Assembly: GCF_001423845.1 (NCBI RefSeq)
Contig: NZ_LMPM01000001.1
Span: forward strand, 2,003,398-2,067,397
DNA length: 64,000 bases
Direction: 5' to 3'
From: Sphingomonas sp. Leaf357
GTDB taxonomy: Bacteria; Pseudomonadota; Alphaproteobacteria; Sphingomonadales; Sphingomonadaceae
The position numbers and the translations under genes were made by a program. The notes under the pieces were generated by a model that worked only from the letters and a program-made list of their open reading frames with translations, searched no databases and was not told where the DNA came from. Below, piece after piece: positions 34,048 to 42,655 of this stretch. The first letter of the stretch is position 1. Each line of letters begins with the position of its first letter.

Positions 34048-34827
34048 ATGCGCCTGTCGATCGCCGTCGTCCTCGATTACTGGATCCCCGACCATGCCGA
34101 GATCCTGTTGCAGGTCGAGGCGGCGGCGATGGTCGATCAGCGGCTCGAGCATCAGGACATGCGCGTGTTCAGCGCGCATCCGATCCGCGCGGTGCCGGGC
34201 GAGGACGCGATCGGGCAGCGCACCTGGGCGCAGGCCGAGGGGCATTTCCGCGTCGAATACAATGCGGTGGTGAAGATCGAGCGCGCGAGCATCGATTTTT
34301 CCGAGCTGCCCGAGACGCCGATGGCGGACCTGCCGGGCGATGCCGTGCCGTATCTGATGCCCAGCCGCTATTGCGAATCCGATCGGTTCGAGGGCTTCGT
34401 GAAGGCCGAATTCGGCGATCTGCGCGGCGGCGCGCTCGCGGCGGCGATCGGCACATGGGTGCAGGCGAACATGACCTACGCGTCCGGGTCGAGCGCAGGC
34501 GAGACGACCGCGCTGATGACCTTTGCCGACCGGCGCGGCGTGTGCCGGGATTATGCGCATCTGGTGGTGTCGCTCGCCCGCGCGGGCGGCATTCCGGCGC
34601 GCTGCGTCGCAGCCTATGCGCCGGGCGTCAGCCCGCCCGATTTCCATGCGGTGGCCGAAGTGTGGCTCGCCGGCGGGTGGCATCTGATCGACGCGACGGG
34701 CATGGCGGCATGCGGCGATCTGGCGCGCGTCGCGGTGGGGCGCGATGCGACCGATATCGCCTTCATGACCGTGTTCGGCACGGCCTTCATGAACAGCCAG
34801 TCGGTGAAGGTGGAGCTGCTGGAATGA
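34048..34827 (+). CDS. Transglutaminase-like cysteine protease family protein
   Basis: A 259-residue protein with an N-terminal beta region (about 1-120) and a transglutaminase-like core. The catalytic triad is visible as cysteine in RRGVCRDYAHL, histidine in DFHAVAEVWL and aspartate in HLIDATGMA. Bacterial members are usually proteases or amide hydrolases rather than crosslinkers. No signal peptide, so cytosolic. It lies 33 bp from a stress-type promoter that drives the next gene. Confidence 0.88.
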   Translation: MRLSIAVVLDYWIPDHAEILLQVEAAAMVDQRLEHQDMRVFSAHPIRAVPGEDAIGQRTWAQAEGHFRVEYNAVVKIERASIDFSELPETPMADLPGDAVPYLMPSRYCESDRFEGFVKAEFGDLRGGALAAAIGTWVQANMTYASGSSAGETTALMTFADRRGVCRDYAHLVVSLARAGGIPARCVAAYAPGVSPPDFHAVAEVWLAGGWHLIDATGMAACGDLARVAVGRDATDIAFMTVFGTAFMNSQSVKVELLE

Positions 34828-34836
34828 GGATCGGGC

Positions 34837-34862
34837 GGAACCGGCTGGGGGAACGGCTCGTT
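34837..34862 (+). promoter_or_regulatory. EcfG-type general stress promoter
   Basis: GGAAC (34837-34841), 17 bp, CGTT (34859-34862), followed by another T. It is a full match to the expected pattern, 32 bp before the start codon of the 98-residue gene. Confidence 0.72.
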
Positions 34863-34894
34863 TAGGAAACATAACAGCAATAAGAGGATGGGCC

Positions 34895-35191
34895 ATGACC
34901 GACACAATCGACCAGAAGGCGCTCGACAGCCTGTCGGTGGCGCCGCCCGATCCCGACGACGGGAAGGGCCATATCCACGATCCGCGTCAGGATGCGGGCC
35001 AGGACAAATCCATCGCCGAGCGGCTCGAGCGCGATCCCGAGAACCGGGAAGCGCGTCTGGATGCCGGATTGGACGAATCGATGGATGCGTCGGATCCCCC
35101 CGCCTCGACGCAGCCGGTACACAATCACGAGGCTCCGGAATCGTCCGGGTTCGACGCGGAAGCCGAGGCGAAGATCCAGGCCGGGAAATAG
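34895..35191 (+). CDS. Small acidic protein of unknown function, stress-promoter linked
   Basis: A 98-residue, strongly hydrophilic and acidic protein (MTDTIDQKALDSLSVAPPDP, many D, E, P and A) with no hydrophobic core, so probably disordered. I recognise no domain. AGAGGA lies 8 bases before the ATG. It has a full-match EcfG promoter upstream and its own terminator, so it is a real, separately expressed gene despite its simple composition. A role in desiccation or osmotic stress is possible but not shown. Confidence 0.75.
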   Translation: MTDTIDQKALDSLSVAPPDPDDGKGHIHDPRQDAGQDKSIAERLERDPENREARLDAGLDESMDASDPPASTQPVHNHEAPESSGFDAEAEAKIQAGK

Positions 35192-35219
35192 GCCCGCTCG
35201 GTTCGCAATTTGAAATCGA

Positions 35220-35248
35220 AGCCCGTCCCGATCGGGGGCGGGCTTTTT
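35220..35248 (+). terminator. Rho-independent terminator
   Basis: GCCCGTCCC (35221-35229) and GGGGCGGGC pair around a short loop, then TTTTT at 35244-35248. Confidence 0.88.
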
Positions 35249-35459
35249 CGTTACGCCTGCATGTTGCGGAACTGTCGCACTTTCCTGGCGCTTTTCACGC
35301 GCAAGCTTCCATTCGTCGCAACGCTTGTTGCACCGCACAAAGAACTGTGATGCCTTGGGCTCACGACACGAAATGTCGTTAAGGGTGGCGTTAACCATCT
35401 GAGCGCATGATCGGTCGGGTTGAAGACTCGGTTCCACGATAGCGGGGTGGGGTGACGAT

Positions 35460-36011
35460 ATGGCTTCCAGAATGAAACAGGCCAACGGGGCGATGACCCT
35501 GGCGGAAATGAAGGAATTCGCGAGCTTTCCGGCGGCGACGCAGCGCTACGTGCGCCGCTCGCTCGATATCGGGCTGGATCGCGACGACGCGATGCTGCTC
35601 TGGTCGCGCGACGTGGTCGAGGCGGCGAGCATCCGCGCGCAGGCGCGGCTGTACGAACGCCTGCCGGACATTCGCGCGATGGTGCCCGACGATAGCGGGC
35701 TGGACGCGGTGGAGCCGTTCCTCGCGCCGCTGATGACCGTGACGGCGTTCGACCTGGGGCAGGGGCGGCTGACGACGTTTTCGGCGTATCGGTTCCTGTA
35801 CGAGCGGCTGATCGGCGCGGATGTCCGCCCATGGCTGCCGGCGGCTTTCTGTTCCTCGGCGGCGCTGCCGCACCTCCATCCCGATCTGCGGCGCAAGCTG
35901 CTGCAATCGATCAGCGAGGCGGCGGCGACGGCGTCGGGCTGGTCGAACCGCGCGCCGGCATTCTTCCCGAAATGGGTGGAGAAGGTGGAGACGGCCGCGC
36001 TACCGCATTGA
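35460..36011 (+). CDS. Hypothetical protein
   Basis: A 183-residue soluble, largely alpha-helical protein (MTLAEMKEFASFPAATQRYVRRSLDIGLDRDD...). No domain is recognised. It is monocistronic, preceded by 270 bp of non-coding DNA and followed by a palindromic repeat. Base composition and codon use resemble the neighbours. The ATG at 35460 fits the beginning of the helical region; an internal ATG at 35472 is also possible. Confidence 0.65.
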   Translation: MASRMKQANGAMTLAEMKEFASFPAATQRYVRRSLDIGLDRDDAMLLWSRDVVEAASIRAQARLYERLPDIRAMVPDDSGLDAVEPFLAPLMTVTAFDLGQGRLTTFSAYRFLYERLIGADVRPWLPAAFCSSAALPHLHPDLRRKLLQSISEAAATASGWSNRAPAFFPKWVEKVETAALPH

Positions 36012-36028
36012 GTTTGGATTGATCCGAT

Positions 36029-36115
36029 CCGTCCGTGCTGAGCTTGTCGAAGCACTGCCCTTCTTTGCGACGCAGGAAAGAAAAGACAGTCCTTCGACGA
36101 GCTCAGGACGGACGG
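36029..36115. repeat. Intergenic inverted repeat, TTCGACAGGCTC family
   Basis: CCGTCCGTGCTGAGCTTGTC (36029-36048) is mirrored by CGACGAGCTCAGGACGGACGG (ending 36115). Same family as 16918-17004. It lies between convergent genes. Confidence 0.75.
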
Positions 36116-36137
36116 TTTGTGTTTCTGCCGGCGCTAT

Positions 36138-36866
36138 TTACCGACACGCCCGCCAGCCCATCCGGCCGCGTTCCGCCTGATCGAGATGCAGATGGTCGCG
36201 GTGCGCGGCATTGTATTCCGGGCTGAGCACGGTCGCATACAGATCGCATGCGCCGTTGCGCACGCTGCGCAGGAAGGTGCCCTTGTCGCCAGTGTCCTTC
36301 CAGTCGCCCAGCACCGTGATCCGCGTGCCATCCTCAAGGCGGAACCCTGCGATATCGATCGCGTCGGCGGTGGCGTGTTCGCTGAAGTCACCCTGGCTGC
36401 GGCCATACATGCGGCGGCAATTGTAGCTGCCGAGGTGGTCGATGCCGACGACGCGCTGGCCGAAATAGCGCCGCGCGGCAGGCTGTACGACTTCCCATTC
36501 CCACACCGCCAGGGCGGCGGCGACCGGGCACGACATGCCGAGATTGGGCGGCGACAGCGCGATGCGGCGGCTGCCGCCGACATCCAGCCGCACACCGTCG
36601 GCATAGCCGCACTGGCCGTCGCGGACCGGCGATAACGCGGTATAGCGCACGCCGGCGCGGGCCAGTAGCGCGCGGCATTTGGGGAAATCCTGCGTCATCC
36701 CGGCGATCTTGCGGCCGGTGAACATGCCGACCGGTTGGGCGAGATCGAGCGGCGTCCAGGGCAGATCTTGCGGCCGTCCGCGTGCCAGCGCGAACAGCAG
36801 CAGGCAGGCGATGCCGATGGCGACGATCGCGACCAGCCAGCCGATGATCCGGCGCAGACGCCGCAT
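36138..36866 (-). CDS. Extensin-like family protein
   Basis: A 242-residue protein with an N-terminal membrane anchor (residues about 7-29) and an extensin-like C-terminal domain (PF06904 type). H-x6-D in SEHATADAIDIAGF and DHLHLD near the end match the metal-binding pattern of LAS/VanY-type peptidases, so a cell-wall carboxypeptidase role is plausible. Conserved cysteines are in GQCGY, MSCPVAAAL, YNCRRMYG and GACDLY. Its start overlaps the NUDIX stop by one base (TGATG). Confidence 0.85.
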   Translation of the reverse strand: MRRLRRIIGWLVAIVAIGIACLLLFALARGRPQDLPWTPLDLAQPVGMFTGRKIAGMTQDFPKCRALLARAGVRYTALSPVRDGQCGYADGVRLDVGGSRRIALSPPNLGMSCPVAAALAVWEWEVVQPAARRYFGQRVVGIDHLGSYNCRRMYGRSQGDFSEHATADAIDIAGFRLEDGTRITVLGDWKDTGDKGTFLRSVRNGACDLYATVLSPEYNAAHRDHLHLDQAERGRMGWRACR

Positions 36867-37624
36867 CAGCCGCGCAACGCGCTTTCGATCGCTTCCGAGG
36901 TGACCGGGTAGCCGAGATCGGTCGGGATGCAGAGATGGTCGACGCCATCGCGCGGCTCGATCCACGGCGTTATCGCGCGCAGTTCGTGCCGCGCGGCATC
37001 TTCCGCCGCCACGTCGAAATCGGAGAAACGGGCGAGGCGTTCGAGATTGCGTCGCGTCGGGAAGATGATGCGCGCGCGCCCGGCGTCGGCGGCATCCAGC
37101 ACGGCCTGTGCGGCGGTCCAGCAGAGGCGGACATTCTCGGTCGCATCCACCTCGGCATCCGGCGCGTCGGCGGGCAGGCGCGCGAGGTAGAAGCGGGTGT
37201 CGAAGATGCGCATATGGGCATGGGCGGGAAGCCAGCGCGCGAACGGCACGAGCGCGGCGAGATCGAGGCCCAGGCCATGCGCGGCGAGCGCGTCGCCGAA
37301 TGCGGTCCCGGCGTGGAGCGAAGTGCGCAACGCGGCTAGCGTATCGCCGGCCGGCACCGGCGTCAGGCCGATCGGCAGGCCGACCTCCTCCAGCGTCTCG
37401 CGGATCGCGGCGATGCGCGCCGCGGTGTCGGCGGGCTCTCCGCCGAGCGTTTCGGCCAAATCGTAATCGCCGGGGTCGATCCGCCCGCCGGGGAAGACCA
37501 GCGCGCCGGCCGCGAACACCATCGCCTTGGCGCGTTCGACCATCAGCACTTCGGGCGGGCCGGCGGCGCGCTCGCGGAACAGCACCAGGGTGGCGGCGGG
37601 GATCGGGGTCTGCTGGTCGCTCAT
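36866..37624 (-). CDS. NUDIX hydrolase
   Basis: A 252-residue NUDIX protein. The box is FPGGRIDPGDYDL...AAIRETLEEVGLPIG, with an insertion of about 15 residues between GGRIDPGD and RETLEEVGL, as in the NUDT19/YfcD-like long forms. A substrate such as CoA derivatives or nucleotide sugars cannot be decided. It overlaps the upstream protease gene by 4 bp and the downstream extensin gene by 1 bp, so all three are one operon. Confidence 0.85.
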   Translation of the reverse strand: MSDQQTPIPAATLVLFRERAAGPPEVLMVERAKAMVFAAGALVFPGGRIDPGDYDLAETLGGEPADTAARIAAIRETLEEVGLPIGLTPVPAGDTLAALRTSLHAGTAFGDALAAHGLGLDLAALVPFARWLPAHAHMRIFDTRFYLARLPADAPDAEVDATENVRLCWTAAQAVLDAADAGRARIIFPTRRNLERLARFSDFDVAAEDAARHELRAITPWIEPRDGVDHLCIPTDLGYPVTSEAIESALRG

Positions 37625-38937
37625 GGCTTGGCTGTAGGCGGCGGCGGCGATCCTGCATAGGTCGGGGCAGGGGCATAGGCGGGGACGTAGCTGCCATCCG
37701 GCGCGGCGTGCAGCAGCGACCAGCCCACCGGCAGGTAATCGACCGACATGTAGAAATAGAAGGCGCAACTGCCGTCGCCGCGATAGCTGCCGCCCTTCAG
37801 GATGCCGAAGGCGGTGGTGCCGCTGAACACCGGCGATCCGCTGTCGCCGCCCTTGCAGCTCGGCCCGGCGACCGTCACCCAGGTCGGCAGGCACGCCCCA
37901 CCGCAGATATCCCCGGCCGGTGCGAAGTCGGTCAGCTCGACCAACGCGCAGCTATACCCCGTCCGCTCCCCGCGATGACACACGAAGTCGCCCGCGCGGG
38001 TGGCGGCGCGGGTGCGCTGGCCGGTGATCGGACGCAGGCGGGTCTTTTCGGTGTCGGTATAGATCGCCGGGGGCAGGGGCTCCGCGCTGCCGTGGAGCTG
38101 TACGTCGCGATACCCCCAACCCCATTGACCGAGGAATTCGAGCGGCCGAACGCCCCGCTTGGGATCGCGGAAGTTCATGTTGTCGAGGCAGTGCGCGGCG
38201 GTGGTGAGCGCGGTGCGCGTGCCGTCGCCCACGGCGAACGCGCTGGTGCAGATGTAGCGCTTGCCGTCGGCCGGGCTGGTGCCCTCCATGCGCGCCCCGC
38301 CCGCAATGTCGAGATTCTTGTCGGTCTGTTTCAGGATGCGCAATTGCACCGGCACCTCGGCGATCGTCTCCAGCTTCGCTTTCAGGTCGGCGGCGCTGCC
38401 GCGCACGTCGGAGGGGCCGACGATGACGACCAGTTCGCCGGTGCGCGGATCGAGCCCGATGCCGGGCGGGCGGGGGAGCGCGGCGCGGATATCGCGCTGG
38501 TGCCAGGTCATCGCCCAGATCACGCGGTCGCGCGTGACGCGCGCGCCGGTGCGGAACGCGATCGGCACGTCGAAGCCGCCGGCCTTGAACATCTTCTCGC
38601 GCACCGGCTCCTCGCCCGCGAGATAGACGATGATGCGATACACCGGCGTGTGCTCGATCGCGATGCCGGCGAGACGGTCGCGATACTTCTCGGCCAGTTC
38701 GTCGGTGATCGGCACGCTCAGTTGCTGCGCGGTGAGGCGGCGGATGGCCTCCGCCACCGGCACCGAGAATTGCTTGGCATATTCCACCGCGTCCTGCGCA
38801 AGCGCGTCGGCGGGGGTCTCCAGCGGCGTGGGCGGCGGCGCGGATGTCGGCGCGGTCGGTGTCGCTGTCTGGGCACCGGCCGGCACGCCCGCAGCGGCCA
38901 TCGCGGCCAGCATCAATCCGAACATCACCTTGCGCAC
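37621..38937 (-). CDS. Exported S1-like serine protease
   Basis: A secreted protein of about 438 residues with a signal peptide (MFGLMLAAMAAAGVPAGA/Q). An N-terminal helical and beta region of about 170 residues precedes a trypsin-like domain: AAHC (histidine), SCKGGDSGSPVF (serine, GDSGSP) and an aspartate in CALVELTDFAP or nearby. Many cysteines suggest disulfides. The C-terminus is proline-rich. The start is uncertain: GTG at 38937 gives a charged signal-peptide N-terminus, and ATGs exist at 38925 and 38979. First gene of the protease-NUDIX-extensin operon. Confidence 0.82.
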   Translation of the reverse strand: MRKVMFGLMLAAMAAAGVPAGAQTATPTAPTSAPPPTPLETPADALAQDAVEYAKQFSVPVAEAIRRLTAQQLSVPITDELAEKYRDRLAGIAIEHTPVYRIIVYLAGEEPVREKMFKAGGFDVPIAFRTGARVTRDRVIWAMTWHQRDIRAALPRPPGIGLDPRTGELVVIVGPSDVRGSAADLKAKLETIAEVPVQLRILKQTDKNLDIAGGARMEGTSPADGKRYICTSAFAVGDGTRTALTTAAHCLDNMNFRDPKRGVRPLEFLGQWGWGYRDVQLHGSAEPLPPAIYTDTEKTRLRPITGQRTRAATRAGDFVCHRGERTGYSCALVELTDFAPAGDICGGACLPTWVTVAGPSCKGGDSGSPVFSGTTAFGILKGGSYRGDGSCAFYFYMSVDYLPVGWSLLHAAPDGSYVPAYAPAPTYAGSPPPPTAKP

Positions 38938-39103
38938 CGCGCCTGCGTTATCAGCATCGCCGCGGACTGGCGAGCGCATGCGCGGGGGTTCGTCGCGCGG
39001 GAAAGGGCGATCGTCGCTGGCGAATATCCCGGGTGGCGGCGGTTGCGTCGTCTGAAAAGCCCGGTTAAATGCGTCGCGTCCCGGCATCGCCGGCGGCCGG
39101 AGC

Positions 39104-39179
39104 GGGGCTGTAGCTCAGATGGGAGAGCGCTGCAATCGCACTGCAGAGGTCAGGGGTTCGATTCCCCTCAGCTCCACCA
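39104..39179 (+). tRNA. tRNA-Ala (anticodon CGC)
   Basis: A 76-nt cloverleaf. The acceptor GGGGCTG pairs with CAGCTCC (one G-T), the D arm is GCTC...GAGC, the anticodon stem CTGCA/TGCAG encloses loop ATCGCAC with anticodon CGC, and the T arm has GGTTCGATTCC. CCA is encoded at 39177-39179. It reads alanine codon GCG, frequent in this DNA. Confidence 0.95.
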
Positions 39180-39376
39180 AGTCTCCGAGATCACTCGAAA
39201 ATTTGCGGATGACGGCGCGACGGAATTGCGTGTCGGCCGCCCAGAGGTGACGATCGGTCCGCCGCCTGAGATCCTTTGGGCTGGCCGCGATCTTGGAGTG
39301 CGCGCTGCCAGATCGTCCGCTCTAGGCGAAAAAAGATCGCTCGATCGCAGTCAGGTCCAGCAACCGGCGTCCGGCC

Positions 39377-40990
39377 TCAATGGCCGGCGGCACCGGGATC
39401 GACCGGACCGGCGGGGCCCTCGGGCCGCTTGAGCAAGAATACGAGCGGGATCGTGCAGGCGGTCATGATCATCATCAGCTTGAAATCGTCGAGATAGGCG
39501 ATCATCGACGCCTGCTGGTTGACGATGCCGTCGGCGATCGCCAGCAGGCCATCGGTACTGCCACCGAACAGCGAACCGACTACCGGATCCGTGGCCGTCA
39601 GACCTGGGTCGGGGATATGCGCGCCGAGTACCTCGTGCTGCGTCTGGATGTTCGACCCGAGCAAAGCCGTGACCACCGATATGCCGACCGATCCGCCCAT
39701 GTTGCGCGACAGGTTGGTGAGGCTCGCGCCCTCCGTACGCTGATGCGAGGGCAAGGTGCCGAACGCCATGATGTTGAGGGGAATGAAGACGAGCCCGAGG
39801 CCTACCCCCTGGACGAGCCCCGTGACGATGAAGGGTCTGGCGCTCATCTCGATCGTCCAACCCGTCATTTCCCACAAGGAATAGGTCGCGATCGACAGGC
39901 CGACGCCGACCAGGATCCGCGGATCGATGCCGCGCTGGGTGAGCCGCCCGGCCACCCACATGCTCGCCATGATCCCGACACCGCGCGGCACCAGCAGGAG
40001 ACCGGTGTCCAGCACCGGATAGTTGAACAGGTTCTGCAGCATCGGCGGCAGCAACGCCATCGTCGCGGTCATCAGCAGGCCGATCACCAGCATGAAGCCG
40101 ATGCCGGTCAGCAGGTTGCGATTGGCGAACAGGCTGCGGTCGAACATCGGGTTCCGGGCGGTGAACATGTGCACGAAGAACATCCACGCCGTGCCCAGCG
40201 CGACCATGCCCTCGATCAAGACTTCCCACGAATTGAACCAGTCGTTGGTCTGTCCGCGATCGAGCATCAACTGAAGCGAACTGATCGCGACGGCGAGCAT
40301 CGAGAAACCGAACAGATCGAATTTCCGGCGGCGCGTTTCGCGCGAGGGCAGCAAGGCCCAGAGCACCGCGAAGCAGGCGACGCCCACCGGCACGTTGACG
40401 TAGAAACACCACCGCCAATCGTAATTCTCGGTCAGCCAGCCGCCGATCACCGGCCCCATGATCGGCCCGACCATGACGCCCATGCCCCAGATCGACATCG
40501 CGGAGGCCTGTTTGGACTTGGGGTTGATGTCCATCATCACGGTCTGGCTGAGCGGGTTCATGAAGGCCGCGGCAATGCCCTGCAGCACGCGGAAGACGAC
40601 CATTTCGGGCAGGTTCGTCGCCAACCCGCACAGCATCGAGGCGAGCACGAACCCGACGATCGCATAGAGGAAGAGGTTGCGCGATCCGATCCGGTCCGCA
40701 AGCCAGCCGGTCAGCGGGATCGCGACGGCCGAGGCGACGATATAGCTGGTGAGAACCCAGGTGATCGTGTCGGACGTGGCACTGAGCGACGCCGCCATAT
40801 GCGGCAGCGCCACGTTGGCGATCGTCGAATCCAGGATCTGCATGATCGTCGCCGCCATGACGCCAATCGTCAAAAGCGGGCGATTGCTCGTATGCAGCGC
40901 CGCGCGTTCCTCCATCGGCTCGGCGGCTTCGGTCGACGGGGCATCGGCAAGCGGATCGACCCCGCCCTGCGGCGGGTTAGCGCTGGCCAT
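39377..40990 (-). CDS. DHA2 family multidrug efflux MFS permease (EmrB-type)
   Basis: A 537-residue, 14-helix major facilitator of the DHA2 family. Signatures are LDSTIANVALPHMAASL in helix 1, WVLTSYIVASAVAIPLTGWLADRIG, and MGPVIGGWLTENYDWRWCFYVNVPVG (motif C). With the HlyD-type partner it should form a pump exporting hydrophobic drugs or toxins across both membranes. Its start overlaps the end of emrA-type gene by 14 bp. It is last in the marR-emrA-emrB operon. Confidence 0.93.
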   Translation of the reverse strand: MASANPPQGGVDPLADAPSTEAAEPMEERAALHTSNRPLLTIGVMAATIMQILDSTIANVALPHMAASLSATSDTITWVLTSYIVASAVAIPLTGWLADRIGSRNLFLYAIVGFVLASMLCGLATNLPEMVVFRVLQGIAAAFMNPLSQTVMMDINPKSKQASAMSIWGMGVMVGPIMGPVIGGWLTENYDWRWCFYVNVPVGVACFAVLWALLPSRETRRRKFDLFGFSMLAVAISSLQLMLDRGQTNDWFNSWEVLIEGMVALGTAWMFFVHMFTARNPMFDRSLFANRNLLTGIGFMLVIGLLMTATMALLPPMLQNLFNYPVLDTGLLLVPRGVGIMASMWVAGRLTQRGIDPRILVGVGLSIATYSLWEMTGWTIEMSARPFIVTGLVQGVGLGLVFIPLNIMAFGTLPSHQRTEGASLTNLSRNMGGSVGISVVTALLGSNIQTQHEVLGAHIPDPGLTATDPVVGSLFGGSTDGLLAIADGIVNQQASMIAYLDDFKLMMIMTACTIPLVFLLKRPEGPAGPVDPGAAGH

Positions 40991-42056
40991 GGTCGCGGAC
41001 GTCGACCTCGATCTTCGCGCTCAGCCCGGCGATCAGGGGCCGGGGGCTGGCGTCGTCGATCGCGACGCGCACGGGCACCCGCTGCGTGACCTTCACCCAG
41101 TTGCCGGTCGCGTTCTGCGCCGGCAGCACCGAGAATTCCGATCCCGTGCCGGCCCCGATCGACTGGACATGGCCCTTCAGCTTCAGCCCGCTATAGGCGT
41201 CGAACGACACTTCGGCAGGCTGGCCGACGCGCATCCTGTCGAGATCGGTTTCCTTGAAATTCGCCTCGACCCAGGTCCGGTTGCTGGCGACGATGCTGAC
41301 CGCGGGCAGGCCCGAGACCATCATCTGCCCGACCTGCAGCCGGGTCGATTGCGTCACCGTGCCGGCGACCGGCGCGTAGGCGGAGGTCCGCTGGAGATCG
41401 AGCAGCGCCTTGTCGCGCTGCGCCATCGCGGCCTGCACGGCGGCGGGAACGCCCGAGTTGCCGGTGCCGCTGCCCACCTGCGCGCGCGCCTTCGCGGCGG
41501 CTGCATTGGCGGTCGCCAGCCGCGCCTTGCCGGCGGCGACCTGCTGCGCGGCGGCATCGAAGCTGGCGCGCGTCGTGAAGCCCTGCTTCATCAGCGTGGC
41601 CTGCCGATCGTAGGTGGCCTGGGCCAAAGCGATATCCGCCTTGGCGCTGGCGATGTCGGCCGCGGCGCCGCCGCTGTCGGTCGCCAGCGTATCGACCTGG
41701 ACGCGCGCGGTCGCGATCGCCGCATTGGCCTGTTCCAACGCGATCCGGTACGGCGCGGGATCGATGCGGAACAGCAAATCGCCGGCCTTGACCGGCTGGT
41801 TCTCGCGCACCGCGACGGCGACGATCCGGCCGCCGACGTCGGACGAGACCGAAACCCGGTCCTGCTGGACATAGGCATTGTCGGTCGAGACGAAACGACC
41901 CGCGGTCAGCCAGAAATACGCGGCGATGGCGATGATGATTAACGGAACGCTGACGAGCAGCGCAGTCTTGCGCCATGCACGCGGGGCCTTGACGGGTTGC
42001 GGCTCGGCCATCGCGACGCTGGTCGTGCGGTCGATTCTGGGGTCTGCATCAGCCAT
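40977..42056 (-). CDS. HlyD/EmrA family membrane fusion protein
   Basis: A 359-residue periplasmic adaptor with one N-terminal membrane helix (LLVSVPLIIIAIAAYFWLTA). The barrel-sandwich begins DNAYVQQDRVSVSSDVGGRIV, there is a long helical hairpin in the middle, and the beta-barrel has APVAGTVTQSTRLQVGQMM and WVEANFKETDLDRMRVGQ. It links the EmrB-type permease to an outer-membrane channel. It overlaps marR upstream by 8 bp and emrB downstream by 14 bp. Confidence 0.93.
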   Translation of the reverse strand: MADADPRIDRTTSVAMAEPQPVKAPRAWRKTALLVSVPLIIIAIAAYFWLTAGRFVSTDNAYVQQDRVSVSSDVGGRIVAVAVRENQPVKAGDLLFRIDPAPYRIALEQANAAIATARVQVDTLATDSGGAAADIASAKADIALAQATYDRQATLMKQGFTTRASFDAAAQQVAAGKARLATANAAAAKARAQVGSGTGNSGVPAAVQAAMAQRDKALLDLQRTSAYAPVAGTVTQSTRLQVGQMMVSGLPAVSIVASNRTWVEANFKETDLDRMRVGQPAEVSFDAYSGLKLKGHVQSIGAGTGSEFSVLPAQNATGNWVKVTQRVPVRVAIDDASPRPLIAGLSAKIEVDVRDHGQR

Positions 42057-42495
42057 GCCGGGCCTCTTTGCCTTCCGGAAGATCGTTGAGATTGGTCTGG
42101 ATCCGCATCAGCGATCCGATGAGGGCCGATTGCTCGGCGTCGCCGATACCGACCAGCGCGTCCTCGAACAGCCCGGCTGCCACGACGTGAAGTTGATCGA
42201 TCAACGGCCGGGCCTTGTCGGTGATGAAGATGCGCCAGGCACGGCGATCGTTCGGATCGCGGCGACGCTCGACCAGGCCGGCTTCTTCGAGCCGGTCGAT
42301 CATGCGGCACAGGCTGATCGGTTCGACCTCGAGCAGATCGGCCAAGCCGCCCTGATTGATGCCTTCGACGCGCGAGAGCTTGGTCAAGGTGTGCCATTGC
42401 TGCCGCGTCACGCCGATGGCGCGCGCGCGCTCGTCGAACCGCCGCCGCATCAGGCGCGCGACATCGCCGATCAGAAAGCCAAGAGAGTCACTCAT
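42049..42495 (-). CDS. MarR family transcriptional regulator
   Basis: A 148-residue winged-helix regulator. The core is GVTRQQWHTLTKLSRVEGINQGGLADLLEVEPISLCRMIDRLEEAGLVERRRDPNDRRAWRIFIT (recognition helix and wing, DxRxxR). It is the first gene of the efflux operon, so it is probably an autorepressor released by pump substrates. The start MSDSLGFLIG at 42495 lies just downstream of an AT-rich stretch that would hold promoter and operator; the ATG at 42546 would place those inside the gene. Confidence 0.9.
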   Translation of the reverse strand: MSDSLGFLIGDVARLMRRRFDERARAIGVTRQQWHTLTKLSRVEGINQGGLADLLEVEPISLCRMIDRLEEAGLVERRRDPNDRRAWRIFITDKARPLIDQLHVVAAGLFEDALVGIGDAEQSALIGSLMRIQTNLNDLPEGKEARHG

Positions 42496-42501
42496 TGCCG
42501 G

Positions 42502-42536
42502 CATATAATAAGCATGGTCAGATAATACAATGCTCA
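42502..42536 (-). promoter_or_regulatory. AT-rich promoter/operator region of the efflux operon
   Basis: On the reverse strand AGCATTGTATTATC is followed by ATGCTTATTATATG; two similar TATTAT blocks stand about two helical turns apart, with AGCAT/ATGCT in opposite orientation. TTGTAT could be a -35, with a poor -10 match. This is a likely MarR site; exact boxes are uncertain. Confidence 0.45.
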
Positions 42537-42655
42537 TGACATGCACGGATGGATTTCACGTCTGCGCCGAACGCTTTCGTGACAAGTTCGTCCCGTTTCG
42601 TCCGAAAGGCGTCGCGGCTTTCAATGCGGCGAGAGCGACGGTGGCCGAAGTCTCG

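Noticed and set aside
37108-39432. 774-codon forward frame
   Set aside because: It is antisense to the NUDIX and protease genes and runs through tRNA-Ala; arginine-rich shadow translation.
39380-41089. 569-codon forward frame
   Set aside because: Antisense to the EmrB-type permease; H/D/Q/R-rich, typical of a shadow of a membrane protein gene.
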